Below are positions 49,532 through 58,747 of a DNA stretch of 64,000 nucleotides, one piece after another. The stretch is from Oxalobacteraceae bacterium (GTDB lineage Bacteria; Pseudomonadota; Gammaproteobacteria; Burkholderiales; Burkholderiaceae_D). Each line of letters begins with the position of its first letter. The stretch's first letter is position 1. The position numbers and the translations under genes were made by a program. The notes under the pieces are model-generated. The model saw only the letters and a list, made by a program, of their open reading frames with translations. It made no database searches and had not been told where the DNA came from. The DNA lies in assembly GCA_021298555.1 (NCBI GenBank), contig JAJTGE010000004.1, positions 1-64,000 of the forward strand, written 5' to 3'.

Positions 49532-49537
49532 TATAAT
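49532..49537 (+). promoter_or_regulatory. -10 box of the metH leader
   Basis: Perfect TATAAT eight bases after the fmt stop. Transcription would start at about 49544, just at the first helix of the putative riboswitch. No good -35 hexamer is seen (TTCCAG 19 bases upstream at best). Confidence 0.5.
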
Positions 49538-49542
49538 TCGAT

Positions 49543-49669
49543 TGCGCCGATTTGATTGAAACAGTCAAAATCCAGCTTGCGGGCGCTAGGATGCCGTAGG
49601 GCTCTCAATAAATACTGCTAAAGCGGCGCATGTACCCGGCTTCGCTTCGCAGGCCGGGTATTTTTATTT
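49543..49669 (+). promoter_or_regulatory. Putative SAM-II-like riboswitch with terminator, metH leader
   Basis: Elements in SAM-II order: helix P1 GCGCC (49544-49548) with GGGCGC (49581-49586); GATTT directly after the first strand; CC-N3-TTGC (49572-49580) directly before the second strand; and GCTAAA..GG (49617-49626) downstream, the 3' part of the pseudoknot. Compared with the SAM-II consensus as I remember it, there is an extra hairpin in the loop (GATTG/CAGTC around AAA, 49554-49566) and a longer joining segment (49587-49616). A terminator follows directly (49634-49669). A SAM-responsive leader before methionine synthase makes sense. A different SAM or SAH aptamer is possible. Confidence 0.45.
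49634..49669 (+). terminator. Intrinsic terminator in the metH leader
   Basis: Stem ACCCGGC/GCCGGGT (49634-49640 with 49653-49659), 12-base loop, then ATTTTTATTT. It ends directly before the metH start codons, so it is best explained as an attenuator rather than the fmt terminator. Confidence 0.75.
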
Positions 49670-50977
49670 GTGCATACCAAACAAGTCATGAAACGCGACG
49701 CCATCTCTACTACTGAAGCTCAATTACGGCAACTGCTTGCCCAGCGCATCTTAATTCTTGATGGCGCTATGGGCACCATGATTCAGCAGTACAAATTAAC
49801 TGAGGAAGACTATCGCGGAACGCGCTTCGCCAGTTTCTCAGTTCCGGGTAAAGAGATTTTCGTTAAAGGCAATAACGAATTACTCACACTAACTCAGCCA
49901 CACATCATTCAAGAAATACACGAGCAGTACCTTGACGCTGGCGCCGACCTGATTGAAACCAATACCTTTGGCGCGACGACAATAGCTCAAGATGATTACC
50001 ACATGGCAGAGCTGGCCTATGAGATGAATCTTGAGGCAGCGCGCATAGCCCGTGCAGCATGTAATAAATATTCAACACCTGATAAGCCGCGCTTTGTCGC
50101 CGGCGCTCTCGGCCCCACGCCAAAAACAGCATCGATCTCGCCAGACGTCAATGATCCCGGCGCACGCAATGTAAGCTTTGATCAGTTAGTAGCGGCCTAT
50201 CACCAACAGGTGCGCGCTTTGGTTGAAGGTGGTTCGGATGTGCTGTTGGTAGAAACCGTATTTGATACGCTTAACTGCAAAGCAGCATTGTTCGCGATAG
50301 ACCAGTTTTTTGATGAGACACATCAAAAGTTGCCTATCATGATTTCCGGCACGGTCACCGATGCATCGGGGCGTGTATTGTCGGGTCAAACGGTGACAGC
50401 ATTTTGGAATTCTGTACGTCACGCGCGGCCATTAACGATAGGGCTTAATTGCGCTCTCGGTGCTGCACTCATGCGTCCGTACGCAGAAGAGTTATCGAAA
50501 ATCGCTGACACCTACGTTTGTATTTATCCGAATGCTGGTTTGCCCAATCCTATGTCGGATACAGGATTCGATGAAACGCCTGACGTAACTTCGTCCCTAC
50601 TACAAGATTTTGCAGAGAGTGAGTTCGTCAACATTGCTGGCGGATGCTGTGGTACCACGCCTGAACATATCAAGGCTATTGCAGAAATCGTAAAGAGTAT
50701 TCCGCCGCGCCCTGTACCTACGCATTTGCATCAAATGCGCTTGTCGGGTTTGGAACCCCATGTCATCGATGAAGATTCGTTATTCGTTAACGTAGGTGAG
50801 CGCACCAATGTGACGGGCTCAAAAGCGTTCGCGCGCATGATATTGAATGAGCAGTATGAAGAAGCACTCGCTGTAGCGCGCCAGCAAGTAGAAAATGGCG
50901 CACAAATTATTGATATCAACATGGACGAAGCCATGTTGGATTCAGTAGCAGCTATGACGCGGTTTTTACGGATATAG
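49670..50977 (+). CDS. metH: MetH N-terminal fragment: homocysteine-binding domain
   Basis: Homocysteine S-methyltransferase barrel. Seen: [16 protein letters not shown] at the N-terminus, [22 protein letters not shown] (first zinc Cys) and [12 protein letters not shown] (zinc Cys pair, about 320). After a linker ([17 protein letters not shown], which begins the folate domain) the frame ends at RFLRI-stop. Start: GTG 49670 or ATG 49688; the ATG is likelier because the GTG adjoins the terminator T run. Could fold and bind homocysteine alone, but cannot complete methyl transfer without the second half. Confidence 0.8.
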   Translation: MHTKQVMKRDAISTTEAQLRQLLAQRILILDGAMGTMIQQYKLTEEDYRGTRFASFSVPGKEIFVKGNNELLTLTQPHIIQEIHEQYLDAGADLIETNTFGATTIAQDDYHMAELAYEMNLEAARIARAACNKYSTPDKPRFVAGALGPTPKTASISPDVNDPGARNVSFDQLVAAYHQQVRALVEGGSDVLLVETVFDTLNCKAALFAIDQFFDETHQKLPIMISGTVTDASGRVLSGQTVTAFWNSVRHARPLTIGLNCALGAALMRPYAEELSKIADTYVCIYPNAGLPNPMSDTGFDETPDVTSSLLQDFAESEFVNIAGGCCGTTPEHIKAIAEIVKSIPPRPVPTHLHQMRLSGLEPHVIDEDSLFVNVGERTNVTGSKAFARMILNEQYEEALAVARQQVENGAQIIDINMDEAMLDSVAAMTRFLRI

Positions 50978-50982
50978 CGCGC

Positions 50983-53424
50983 GTGCCCGTGATGATTGAT
51001 TCGTCCAAATGGACAGTGATCGAAGCAGGCTTGAAGTGCGTACAGGGCAAATCGATAGTTAACTCGATTTCCATGAAAGAAGGCGAAGAAGAGTTTCTTC
51101 GCCAGGCTAAGCTCTGTCGTCGCTATGGAGCAGCAGTGATAGTGATGGCCTTCGATGAAAAAGGCCAGGCAGATACCTACGAGCGCAAGATAGAAATTTG
51201 TGAGCGCGCTTATCGGTTGCTAACAGACGTCATTGGTTTTCCTCCCGAAGATATTATTTTCGATCCCAATATTTTTGCTGTTGCTACCGGCATTGAAGAA
51301 CACAATAATTATGCGGTTGATTTCATTGAGGCCACGCGCTGGATACGTGAAAATCTGCCCCATGCCAAAGTCAGTGGTGGTGTATCAAATGTAAGCTTTT
51401 CTTTCCGCGGTAACGATCCGGCGCGTGAGGCGATCCATACCGTATTTTTGTATCACGCCATACGTGCTGGCATGAGCATGGGGATAGTGAATGCGGGCAT
51501 GGTCGGTGTTTACGACGATCTCGATCCTGAATTGCGCGAGCGCGCTGAAGATGTCGTACTGAATCGTCGCGACGATGCGACTGAGCGCATGATTGAATTA
51601 GCCGCTACGCTAAAAGCCGGTGATAAAAAAGAAGAACAAAACCTGGTCTGGCGCGAAAATCCGGTTGAAAAACGACTGTCACACGCACTGATTCATGGCA
51701 TCACGCAATGGATAGTTGAAGATACCGAAGAGGCGCGTCAGGGAGTGGCTGAGCGTGGCGGGCGTCCTATCCATGTCATTGAAGGTCCGCTGATGGATGG
51801 CATGAATATCGTGGGTGATTTGTTTGGTCAGGGCAAAATGTTTTTGCCTCAAGTAGTTAAGTCAGCGCGCGTCATGAAGCAAGCGGTAGCACATCTCATA
51901 CCCTACATCGAAGAAGAAAAACTCTTAGAAGAGCAGCGCACCGGTTTGGCCGCTAAAGCGAAAGGGAAAATTGTTATCGCGACTGTTAAGGGTGATGTGC
52001 ATGACATCGGTAAGAACATCGTGTCGGTGGTTTTGCAGTGTAATAATTTTGATGTGGTGAACATGGGTGTAATGGTGCCCTGTACAGAAATCCTTGCGAA
52101 AGCCAAAGAAGAAAACGCTGACATCATAGGATTATCTGGATTGATTACGCCTTCGCTGGAAGAAATGGCGCATGTGGCTAAAGAAATGCAGCGTGATCCT
52201 TACTTCCGGGATTTAAAAATGCCACTGCTGATCGGCGGCGCGACCACGAGTCGAGCGCACACCGCAGTAAAAATTGCGCCTAATTATGATGGGCCGGTGG
52301 TGTATGTGGCGGATGCTTCGCGCTCAGTCTCAGTGGCCCAATCCTTGTTAACGCCAGAGTCACGCGACCACTACATTAGCGAAATTGCGGCCGACTATGT
52401 TCGCATTCGTGAACAGCACGCAGGAAAAAAAGCCCTGCCTATGTTGTCGCTGCAAGCGGCGCGTAAAAATAAAATGAACGTGTCGTTTCAAGGCAAGCAC
52501 GCACCGCACAAACCAAAATTTATAGGGCGGCGGCATTTTAGAAATGTTGATCTTGCGCTACTCGCCAACTATATTGATTGGGGTCCATTTTTTCAAACCT
52601 GGGATTTGGCTGGACCTTTCCCCGCGATTTTGACTGACCCAGTGGTGGGTGAGTCTGCCAGCAATGTTTATGGCGAAGCTCAAGCCATGCTGAAAAAAAT
52701 TATCGATGGCCGTTGGTTAACCGCCAATGGCGTGATAGCTATTTTGCCAGCGAACACCGTGGGTGATGATGACATCGAGGTGTATACCGATGAAACTAAA
52801 TCAGAGCTCGCGTTTACTTACTTTGGTTTGCGGCAGCAAACTGAAAAGCCTGTGATTCAGGGTGTAGCCAGACCCAATCAGTGCTTAGCAGATTTTATTG
52901 CCCCTAAGTCCTCAGGCATTACAGACTATTTAGGTATGTTTGCTGTTACTTCAGGCCTTGGTATAGAAAAACACGAAAAGCGATTTGAAGAAGCGAATGA
53001 TGATTATTCATCCATCATGCTCAAAGCTTTGGCTGATCGTTTTGCAGAAGCATTTGCTGAATATTTACACGAGCGTGTACGTAAAGATTTATGGGGTTAT
53101 GCCAACGACGAAAAGTTGGCAACGGCTGAGTTACTTGCAGAGGCTTATCGCGGCATACGACCTGCGCCTGGCTATCCTGCGTGTCCAGAGCACACAGTAA
53201 AACGCGATGTATTTCGTATTCTTGAATGCGAAGATATAGGCATGAGTCTCACCGAATCCTATGCCATGTTCCCCGGAGCTTCAGTATCAGGTTTTTATTT
53301 TGGACACCCTGAATCGAAGTATTTTAGCGTTGGAAAAATAGGCGCAGATCAGCTTGCCGATATGGCCAAGCGGCGCGGTGTTAGTGAAGAACAGTTGCAG
53401 AGTTGGCTGGCGCCTAATTTGTAA
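50983..53424 (+). CDS. metH: MetH C-terminal fragment: folate, cobalamin and activation domains
   Basis: 813 codons in frame from GTG 50983. Pterin-binding barrel ([16 protein letters not shown], then [14 protein letters not shown]), the cobalamin cap and B12 domain with the lower-ligand motif DVHDIGKN (about 340), [13 protein letters not shown], and the C-terminal SAM-binding reactivation domain ([30 protein letters not shown]). Ends WLAPNL as usual. The length of undamaged frame argues against long-standing decay. No obvious ribosome binding site is present, so separate translation would be weak or coupled. Confidence 0.8.
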   Translation: MPVMIDSSKWTVIEAGLKCVQGKSIVNSISMKEGEEEFLRQAKLCRRYGAAVIVMAFDEKGQADTYERKIEICERAYRLLTDVIGFPPEDIIFDPNIFAVATGIEEHNNYAVDFIEATRWIRENLPHAKVSGGVSNVSFSFRGNDPAREAIHTVFLYHAIRAGMSMGIVNAGMVGVYDDLDPELRERAEDVVLNRRDDATERMIELAATLKAGDKKEEQNLVWRENPVEKRLSHALIHGITQWIVEDTEEARQGVAERGGRPIHVIEGPLMDGMNIVGDLFGQGKMFLPQVVKSARVMKQAVAHLIPYIEEEKLLEEQRTGLAAKAKGKIVIATVKGDVHDIGKNIVSVVLQCNNFDVVNMGVMVPCTEILAKAKEENADIIGLSGLITPSLEEMAHVAKEMQRDPYFRDLKMPLLIGGATTSRAHTAVKIAPNYDGPVVYVADASRSVSVAQSLLTPESRDHYISEIAADYVRIREQHAGKKALPMLSLQAARKNKMNVSFQGKHAPHKPKFIGRRHFRNVDLALLANYIDWGPFFQTWDLAGPFPAILTDPVVGESASNVYGEAQAMLKKIIDGRWLTANGVIAILPANTVGDDDIEVYTDETKSELAFTYFGLRQQTEKPVIQGVARPNQCLADFIAPKSSGITDYLGMFAVTSGLGIEKHEKRFEEANDDYSSIMLKALADRFAEAFAEYLHERVRKDLWGYANDEKLATAELLAEAYRGIRPAPGYPACPEHTVKRDVFRILECEDIGMSLTESYAMFPGASVSGFYFGHPESKYFSVGKIGADQLADMAKRRGVSEEQLQSWLAPNL

Positions 53425-53434
53425 TACGCCTGAA

Positions 53435-54202
53435 TTAACTCACTGGCTGACCATCGACGAACACTTTCATTTCGCCCTGAGTAAAAGCATTCCACGTTTC
53501 ATTTGTGGTGAGTGGTTCAGTGACGATGATGGCTACGCGGTCATTTGGTGTAGTCACCTCAGCAAAATCGACCGTCATATCTTCATCTGATAGCTTGGCT
53601 TGAGCGAACGGATATTTCCGCACGATGTAATGCAACCGGGTTGAGCAGTGGACGTACAATGCCGCGCCGTCGGAGAGCATCATGTTAAACACACCATGCG
53701 ATGCAATCTCAGAGGTAAGCTCACGAAGAGCGTCAGTTAGTGCTGACTGCGATGGTGGGGTATCGCCAAATCGCTTTCTTAGCTCCTGAAGAAGGTAGCA
53801 AAATGCGCGTTCGCTATCAGTTGTTCCTACGGGGCGGAATGCGCCAGTCAGTAACGGTGAAAATTCTTTCAAATCGCCATTGTGTGCAAACACCCAATAA
53901 CGCCCCCACAGTTCGCGTATGAACGGATGGCAGTTTTCAAGAGCGACATGACCCTGAGTCGCTTTGCGTATATGCGATATGACGTTGGTTGATTTGATCG
54001 GGTACTGTTTGATCAGTTCAGCTACAGGCGATGCAATAGCGGGTTCGTGATCAACAAACAACCGGACTCCGGCGCCCTCAAAAAAAGCGATACCCCAACC
54101 GTCTTTGTGTTCGTCTGTGCCGCCGCCTCGTGTCGCAAAGCCCGTAAAGCTAAACACGATGTCGGTCGGCGTATTGCAGTTCATGCCAAGTAGTTGGCAC
54201 AT
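53435..54202 (-). CDS. Class II glutamine amidotransferase (YafJ-like)
   Basis: 255 residues starting MCQLLGMNCN, so the N-terminal nucleophile Cys2 is exposed after Met removal. Typical segments: FTGFATRGGGTDEHKDGWG, SHIRKATQGHVALENCHPF and FAHNGDLKEF. It is a stand-alone glutaminase domain of the GATase II type without a synthase domain; the amide acceptor is unknown. Converges with metH at a 10-base gap. Confidence 0.87.
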   Translation of the reverse strand: MCQLLGMNCNTPTDIVFSFTGFATRGGGTDEHKDGWGIAFFEGAGVRLFVDHEPAIASPVAELIKQYPIKSTNVISHIRKATQGHVALENCHPFIRELWGRYWVFAHNGDLKEFSPLLTGAFRPVGTTDSERAFCYLLQELRKRFGDTPPSQSALTDALRELTSEIASHGVFNMMLSDGAALYVHCSTRLHYIVRKYPFAQAKLSDEDMTVDFAEVTTPNDRVAIIVTEPLTTNETWNAFTQGEMKVFVDGQPVS

Positions 54203-54256
54203 GATGGTCTAGTGAAAGTAATTGAGCACTAACGGTAACACGAAATTTTCTTGCTT

Positions 54257-54943
54257 TCAAAAGTGCTCTGTGGCGGGTAGTGTTAGCTGGCAACGCCAAA
54301 GCGCATGGCCCGAGGCGAGGTATTTTTCTTCGAAGGGCGTTAACAGCTCAGAGGTCGGTTGATAATTCTCGCACTGCGCAGTAACGCCAGTTAGCGTGGT
54401 GACTGCGGTAGCAAATTCATCGACATACGTTTTCCAATTACTGCGACATTCAATCTGACCACCTAGCGCCAACACAGTCGGAAAAATAGGATGCGCATGC
54501 CAACGCCGCGAGAGATGATGTTTTTTCGGCCAGGGATTGGGGTAAAGCAGATAGTGATGCGATGGGTATATTGCCGCCTCATGTAAGAGACGCCAGAAAT
54601 CCACCAGATCAGCTCGCACCGTGATGAAGTTGTCGGGCACATCACCAGACCAATCAATTTGGCGTGACAATCTGTCAGAGGATTGATCAATACCGATAAT
54701 GAAATGATTTGGGTTCTGCAGTGCGAGTCGTCGAGTCGACAGGCCAACTCCGCAGCCTGCATCGATGATCAGATCGAGTGTATTAGAATTATTCCAGGCG
54801 GTTACTGCGATATCGAAGGCAATGCGGCTGCTGCTAGCTATCGGTTTTTGATAATCAGAACCAGCTCGCCGTTTAAGCAAGTCATGTAGTTGATCGTGTA
54901 TGCCCGTTTGATTACTGGTGATAAACCGGGAATTACTGTGCAT
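54257..54943 (-). CDS. TrmB-like SAM-dependent methyltransferase
   Basis: 228 residues related to tRNA (guanine-46-N7) methyltransferase. SAM-binding loop DAGCGVGLSTRRLA (about 60-73), acidic GIDQSSDRL, and the family motif here YPNPWPKKHHLSRRWH (about 133-148). True TrmB usually reads DPWPKKRHHKRR at this place, so the catalytic Asp appears replaced by Asn and part of the basic patch differs. It could be a divergent TrmB or a paralogue with another substrate. Confidence 0.72.
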   Translation of the reverse strand: MHSNSRFITSNQTGIHDQLHDLLKRRAGSDYQKPIASSSRIAFDIAVTAWNNSNTLDLIIDAGCGVGLSTRRLALQNPNHFIIGIDQSSDRLSRQIDWSGDVPDNFITVRADLVDFWRLLHEAAIYPSHHYLLYPNPWPKKHHLSRRWHAHPIFPTVLALGGQIECRSNWKTYVDEFATAVTTLTGVTAQCENYQPTSELLTPFEEKYLASGHALWRCQLTLPATEHF

Positions 54944-54972
54944 TCACGCTCTGACTATGGTTGTGGTGCTGC

Positions 54973-55230
54973 TCAATGAAGCACAACAGGCTGTGCCATC
55001 AGCGAGCCATAGCTATCTAAAAATTCATCGAACTCTTCCATGCTAGGCGCTGTAGCGATCAGGTCGCGCACGTGCTGTCTGAAAGTTTCTGCCAACGGGC
55101 CAGCAATAAAGATTTCGCGCTGTGCTGGTTTGTCGAGAATTTCATAGCCACCGAAACGCATGGCTTCTTGTCCTGCTTCGGCGCCAAACTCAAGCACGCT
55201 GTACTGCTCGCTGTTATAGATGAGATTCAT
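54973..55230 (-). CDS. DUF3567 family protein
   Basis: 85 residues beginning MNLIYNSEQYSVLEFG and containing GGYEILDKPAQREIFI and ATAPSMEEFDEFLDSY. This is a small family I associate with betaproteobacteria (BTH_I0359-type). Function unknown. Same strand as the methyltransferase, about 30 bases upstream of it; RBS GGAG. Confidence 0.85.
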   Translation of the reverse strand: MNLIYNSEQYSVLEFGAEAGQEAMRFGGYEILDKPAQREIFIAGPLAETFRQHVRDLIATAPSMEEFDEFLDSYGSLMAQPVVLH

Positions 55231-55316
55231 GCCGGCTCCTTGGAGTAAATACTATGTAATCCAACATGGTGCTGTAACGCGGCTTTTCAAGAGGCACAGC
55301 AAATTGTGCGTCTCAT

Positions 55317-55679
55317 TTACTTCGTAATACCACAATCAAGATCACGGCCTAATTCCAGCCTACCGCAATATTGATCTTCCTGCAAAAAGTCTCTGACCGA
55401 CGTGAGATGGGCAGAGTTCGCCAAACTCAAAAATACAAGATCAGGCTTTTCCTTAAGTGCACGGTTAAGCATCACGCGCATAGTCAAATTGCCAGTACAA
55501 CATGGACAACCCGCTGCCATGCGTACAACCTTTATTGATTCTAGCGGGTCTGGTGATGCGTTACTCAAAGCCATGCCTTCCAATAAGGCAATCGCAAATA
55601 GTGTTGGATTCGTCTGCGTTTTTATTGCGCTCTCGCGTGCTGTTTGATTAGCGCCGTAAACTAAATGCAGAATTGTCAT
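55317..55679 (-). CDS. CobW-like fragment protein of 120 residues
   Basis: No firm family. The motif AAGCPCCTGNLTMRVML (about 55-71) resembles the GCxCC metal site of CobW/COG0523 GTPases, and KPDLVFLSLANSAHLTSV resembles the strand after it. There is no Walker A loop: the N-terminus (MTILHLVYGANQTARESA) has a nucleotide-binding-like first strand but no GKT. Its start overlaps the stop of the response regulator (4 bases), so it is made from the ntrYX transcript. Confidence 0.6.
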   Translation of the reverse strand: MTILHLVYGANQTARESAIKTQTNPTLFAIALLEGMALSNASPDPLESIKVVRMAAGCPCCTGNLTMRVMLNRALKEKPDLVFLSLANSAHLTSVRDFLQEDQYCGRLELGRDLDCGITK

Positions 55680-56389
55680 CCTGTCTTCTTAGTCGCTTTA
55701 TTCGACTCCACGCCAAGTTGCTTTAGTTTTCTGTAGAGGTGTGTGCGTTCTAATCCTGTGCGCTCAGCTACACGCGTCATGCTGCCACCTTCGCGTATTA
55801 AATGATGTTCAAAATAAGCGCGTTCAAACGCGTCGCGGGCTTCGCGCAGAGGTAATTCGAAGGACACGCGGAACTCATTATCGGGAGGCAGGTAGTGATT
55901 TGCTGATGCCAGTGTAGGCGGGTAGGCATGGCCATTAAAGGGATGTGCAGAAATGGGTACCGGTGCTTTATCGGGCACCACCGAGCGGCCATTGGCATTG
56001 ATCATCGTGCCGCGGGCTGATTCCGGAGCGCGTGAGAGGCCCTGCTGCACAGTGCGTAAAAGTTTTTGTAAGGAGATAGGCTTTTCCAGAAAATTCATGG
56101 CGCCTATACGCGTTGCCTCGACGGCTGTATCAATGGTGGCATGGCCTGACATCATAATGACAGGCATGGTCAACAGACCATCGCGTTGCCACTCTTTGAG
56201 TAGCGTCACGCCATCAATATCGGGCATCCAAATATCCAGAAGGACCAGATCGGGTGAACTCGATAGGCGTAGCTCTCGTGCCTGATGAGCATCTTCGGCC
56301 GTGGTGACCACATGCCCCTCGTCGCCCAGTATTTCCGAGAGTAATTCCCGGATACCCATCTCATCATCAACTACCAGAATGTTTGCCAT
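55676..56389 (-). CDS. NtrX-like response regulator without AAA+ domain
   Basis: 237 residues. Receiver domain (1-120) with acidic pocket VVDDE, phosphoacceptor Asp52 (LLDIWMPD), Thr/Ser switch and Lys103. Then a 70-residue linker and a Fis-type helix-turn-helix at the C-terminus (MTRVAERTGLERTHLYRKLKQL). The sigma-54-activating ATPase domain of NtrC/NtrX is absent, so it probably acts as a repressor or a sigma-70-type regulator. It pairs with the NtrY-like kinase upstream (72-base gap). Confidence 0.85.
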   Translation of the reverse strand: MANILVVDDEMGIRELLSEILGDEGHVVTTAEDAHQARELRLSSSPDLVLLDIWMPDIDGVTLLKEWQRDGLLTMPVIMMSGHATIDTAVEATRIGAMNFLEKPISLQKLLRTVQQGLSRAPESARGTMINANGRSVVPDKAPVPISAHPFNGHAYPPTLASANHYLPPDNEFRVSFELPLREARDAFERAYFEHHLIREGGSMTRVAERTGLERTHLYRKLKQLGVESNKATKKTG

Positions 56390-56461
56390 GGTTGCCTCTT
56401 TATCTCTATCCGATAGACTCGTATGGAAATTGTATTTTTTGCAATTAATAATGTCAAATGA

Positions 56462-58747
56462 TTAAATACTCGCCAGGCGAAGTAGTAGTAGGGAAACGCG
56501 TGCACCAGCCCCATCTTTACGATTTTGCAGCTCTATACGTCCGCCATGCTCTTCAATAATTTTCTTAACTACAGGCAACCCCAGCCCCGTACCTCGGGGT
56601 TTCGAGGTCACATAAGGCTCAAACGCTCTGGCCATCACCTTGGAGTCAAACCCAGGGCCGTTGTCGCTAATGGATAGGCTTACTGCTGTTTGTGTGGCGC
56701 CATCAGCGTCGTTGTAGTGAATAGCTTCGGTGCTGACCTCAATGTGTGCCATGCGCTGGCCGTTTAACTCGGCAGTCGCGTCCTGAGCGTTTTGCAGAAG
56801 GTTGTGTAGTACCTGCCGCAGCTGCGTTGCGTCACCCATAATGTTCGGTAGGTTCTGATCTAAATGAGTAACCAATTGATCATTGCTGCGCAAGCCTGCG
56901 TAAAGCTCAAGAATCTCGCTAATCAAATTATTGAGATCGAGCGGTTTGAGATCGGGCGGAGGTGTTTTTGCATAATCGCGGAAATTGTCGACCATCTTCT
57001 GCATGGCTACCACCTGGTTGACTATGGTGTTTGTGCCGCGCTCAAGCAAGGCGGCATCATCACCGCTGAGCTTGTTTTGTAGCTTCATCATCAGTCGCTC
57101 GGCGGATAGTTGTATCGGCGTTAGCGGGTTTTTAATTTCATGCGCCAAACGTCTTGCCACCTCAGCCCAAGCTATAGAGCGCTGACCGGAAATCAAGTCA
57201 GAAATATCATCAAAAACGACTACATGGCCTAACCCCACGCCGACAGGTAAACGTGCGCCGCGTGCGAGCAGCGTTGTTTCTGAGTCGGCCGTTTGACCTA
57301 TCAGTTGGCGTGGAATTTCTATTTGTCGCTGCCAATGCTGAGTAAGCGAATCGCTATCGGTCATCGCCGAATGCGCACTTTGACCGGAAAAAGCAAGAAT
57401 GATAGGTTCGCTAAACGCGGACAAACTATCAATGGCTGCGAAGGGTAAGCCTAGAAAAGGTCGCAAGTCTTGATGAAGGATAATCTCTGCAGAAGCATTA
57501 AACGTTACTACGCGCAGCTGATCATCCAAGACCATCACACCAGCGGACATATTCGCCAACACGGACTCAAGGTAAGCTTTTGCTTCTTCAAGCGCTTTGC
57601 GATTGCGCTCAACAGCCTCGCGTGCATCAGCTAATTGCGAGGTCATCATGTTGAATGATTTGGTCAAGGTTCCCAGTTCGTCAGAACTGGCAGCAATAGG
57701 GCGAGGCGAGAGATCGCCTTCGGCTACTGCTTTGGTACCTTCAGCCAGCAATAACAGCGGCTGTGCTAAATCAGTGGCCAATAAAAATGCACTTACCATC
57801 GCAGCGAATACGGCTAACAGCAGCGTGAGTGTGAGCGTGATTAAGTAAAAATTTCGTAAGCCAGCGCGCGCTAAAGAACGCTCCTGATATTCACCATAAG
57901 CGATTTGTAATGCTTCTGCATTGGTACTTAATTGTTCTGGTACGGCTTGAATAATTTGTAAATAACGCGGCTGACTGTTGAGCGAAAGTAGTGAGCCATT
58001 GCCTTGAATGGCCACCAGCACTCGCAACCTAAGACCACTTTTTATTACGCCAGTTGACGAGCTGCTGGCTTTATCTGAGGAGGCAACTATTCCCTCTGGC
58101 CCGCCCTCGATTAATCCATAACCACCCATAGTCCGTGCGCGTGAAATCATAGACGTCGTTGGCATGTCAGGTACAAGATTCGACAAGGTGCTCGAGGTAC
58201 TGGCAATTAACTGGCCTGCACCGGTAACAACGATGGCATCATTGAGTTGATTTCGTTCTATGGTGCGCGCTAGCTGAGCGGCCAACATAGAGTCGGACAT
58301 TTCAGAAAGTTCAGCAGCGACTACGCGCGCTTTTTGTCGTAAATCTTTGAGAGAAGAATCTAGTGCGCTGCGGCCTAGTGTTAGGCCTGATTCAAGAGCG
58401 GTTTCTACTTTGACGTTGAACCACGATTCTATCGAGCGCGATACAAATTGAACCGACACTAAATAAATCACCAAACCTGGCAATACACCGATCAAGGTGA
58501 ACATTAAAACCAAGCGTGTCATTAGCCGTGATCCAAAACGATTTCGGCGATAGCGACTAATTAAACGAGCTAAAAGAAATAATACCAACAGAAAAAGTGC
58601 GGAGCCCACCAGTACGTTGGCACCTACTATCCATGAGTAGTGGGTTTCAAATAAACGTGTGTTGTCACTGACGGTCGCCAACAGAAACAGCAGCATGCTG
58701 ACCATCAATGCGGCAGCGATGAGCAGATAGCGGAGCGTGCGCGTCAC
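56462..58747 (-). CDS. NtrY-like sensor histidine kinase
   Basis: 761 residues. Several N-terminal membrane helices (about 7-30, 40-62, 85-110) with a periplasmic or extracytoplasmic sensor region (110-290), a further helix (ITLTLTLLLAVFAAMVSAFLLA), HAMP, a PAS domain (VMVLDDQLRVVTFNASAE), HisKA with phosphorylated His in RRLAHEIKNPLTP (about 535), and HATPase with SISDNGPGF and GTGLGLPVVKKI. The NtrY family senses nitrogen or redox state. Start GTG overlaps the DUF4390 stop (GTGA). Confidence 0.9.
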   Translation of the reverse strand: MTRTLRYLLIAAALMVSMLLFLLATVSDNTRLFETHYSWIVGANVLVGSALFLLVLFLLARLISRYRRNRFGSRLMTRLVLMFTLIGVLPGLVIYLVSVQFVSRSIESWFNVKVETALESGLTLGRSALDSSLKDLRQKARVVAAELSEMSDSMLAAQLARTIERNQLNDAIVVTGAGQLIASTSSTLSNLVPDMPTTSMISRARTMGGYGLIEGGPEGIVASSDKASSSSTGVIKSGLRLRVLVAIQGNGSLLSLNSQPRYLQIIQAVPEQLSTNAEALQIAYGEYQERSLARAGLRNFYLITLTLTLLLAVFAAMVSAFLLATDLAQPLLLLAEGTKAVAEGDLSPRPIAASSDELGTLTKSFNMMTSQLADAREAVERNRKALEEAKAYLESVLANMSAGVMVLDDQLRVVTFNASAEIILHQDLRPFLGLPFAAIDSLSAFSEPIILAFSGQSAHSAMTDSDSLTQHWQRQIEIPRQLIGQTADSETTLLARGARLPVGVGLGHVVVFDDISDLISGQRSIAWAEVARRLAHEIKNPLTPIQLSAERLMMKLQNKLSGDDAALLERGTNTIVNQVVAMQKMVDNFRDYAKTPPPDLKPLDLNNLISEILELYAGLRSNDQLVTHLDQNLPNIMGDATQLRQVLHNLLQNAQDATAELNGQRMAHIEVSTEAIHYNDADGATQTAVSLSISDNGPGFDSKVMARAFEPYVTSKPRGTGLGLPVVKKIIEEHGGRIELQNRKDGAGARVSLLLLRLASI

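Larger units (their letters stand above)
49670..53424 (+). pseudogene. metH: Cobalamin-dependent methionine synthase MetH, frameshifted
   Basis: The two frames 49670-50977 and 50983-53424 together encode a complete MetH (about 1250 residues). They join at the homocysteine/folate domain boundary. In MetH proteins this boundary reads RFLNLIAGEPDIARVP; here RFL is followed by two bases (CG) and then, in another frame, DIARVP. About seven codons are missing (21 bases expected, 2 present), a net loss of 19 bases that shifts the frame. Everything else looks intact, so the change is recent, an assembly error, or the halves act as separate chains. Confidence 0.75.

Noticed and set aside
49543-49669. 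Cobalamin or SAH riboswitch before metH
   Set aside because: The B12-box and the SAH core pairing (GAGCGC with GCGCTC) are not found; the SAM-II-like reading fits better.
50955-50990. Programmed -1 frameshift at the T-run of metH
   Set aside because: The run is TTTTT preceded by G and does not form a good slippery heptamer, and a shift would still leave seven conserved residues missing.
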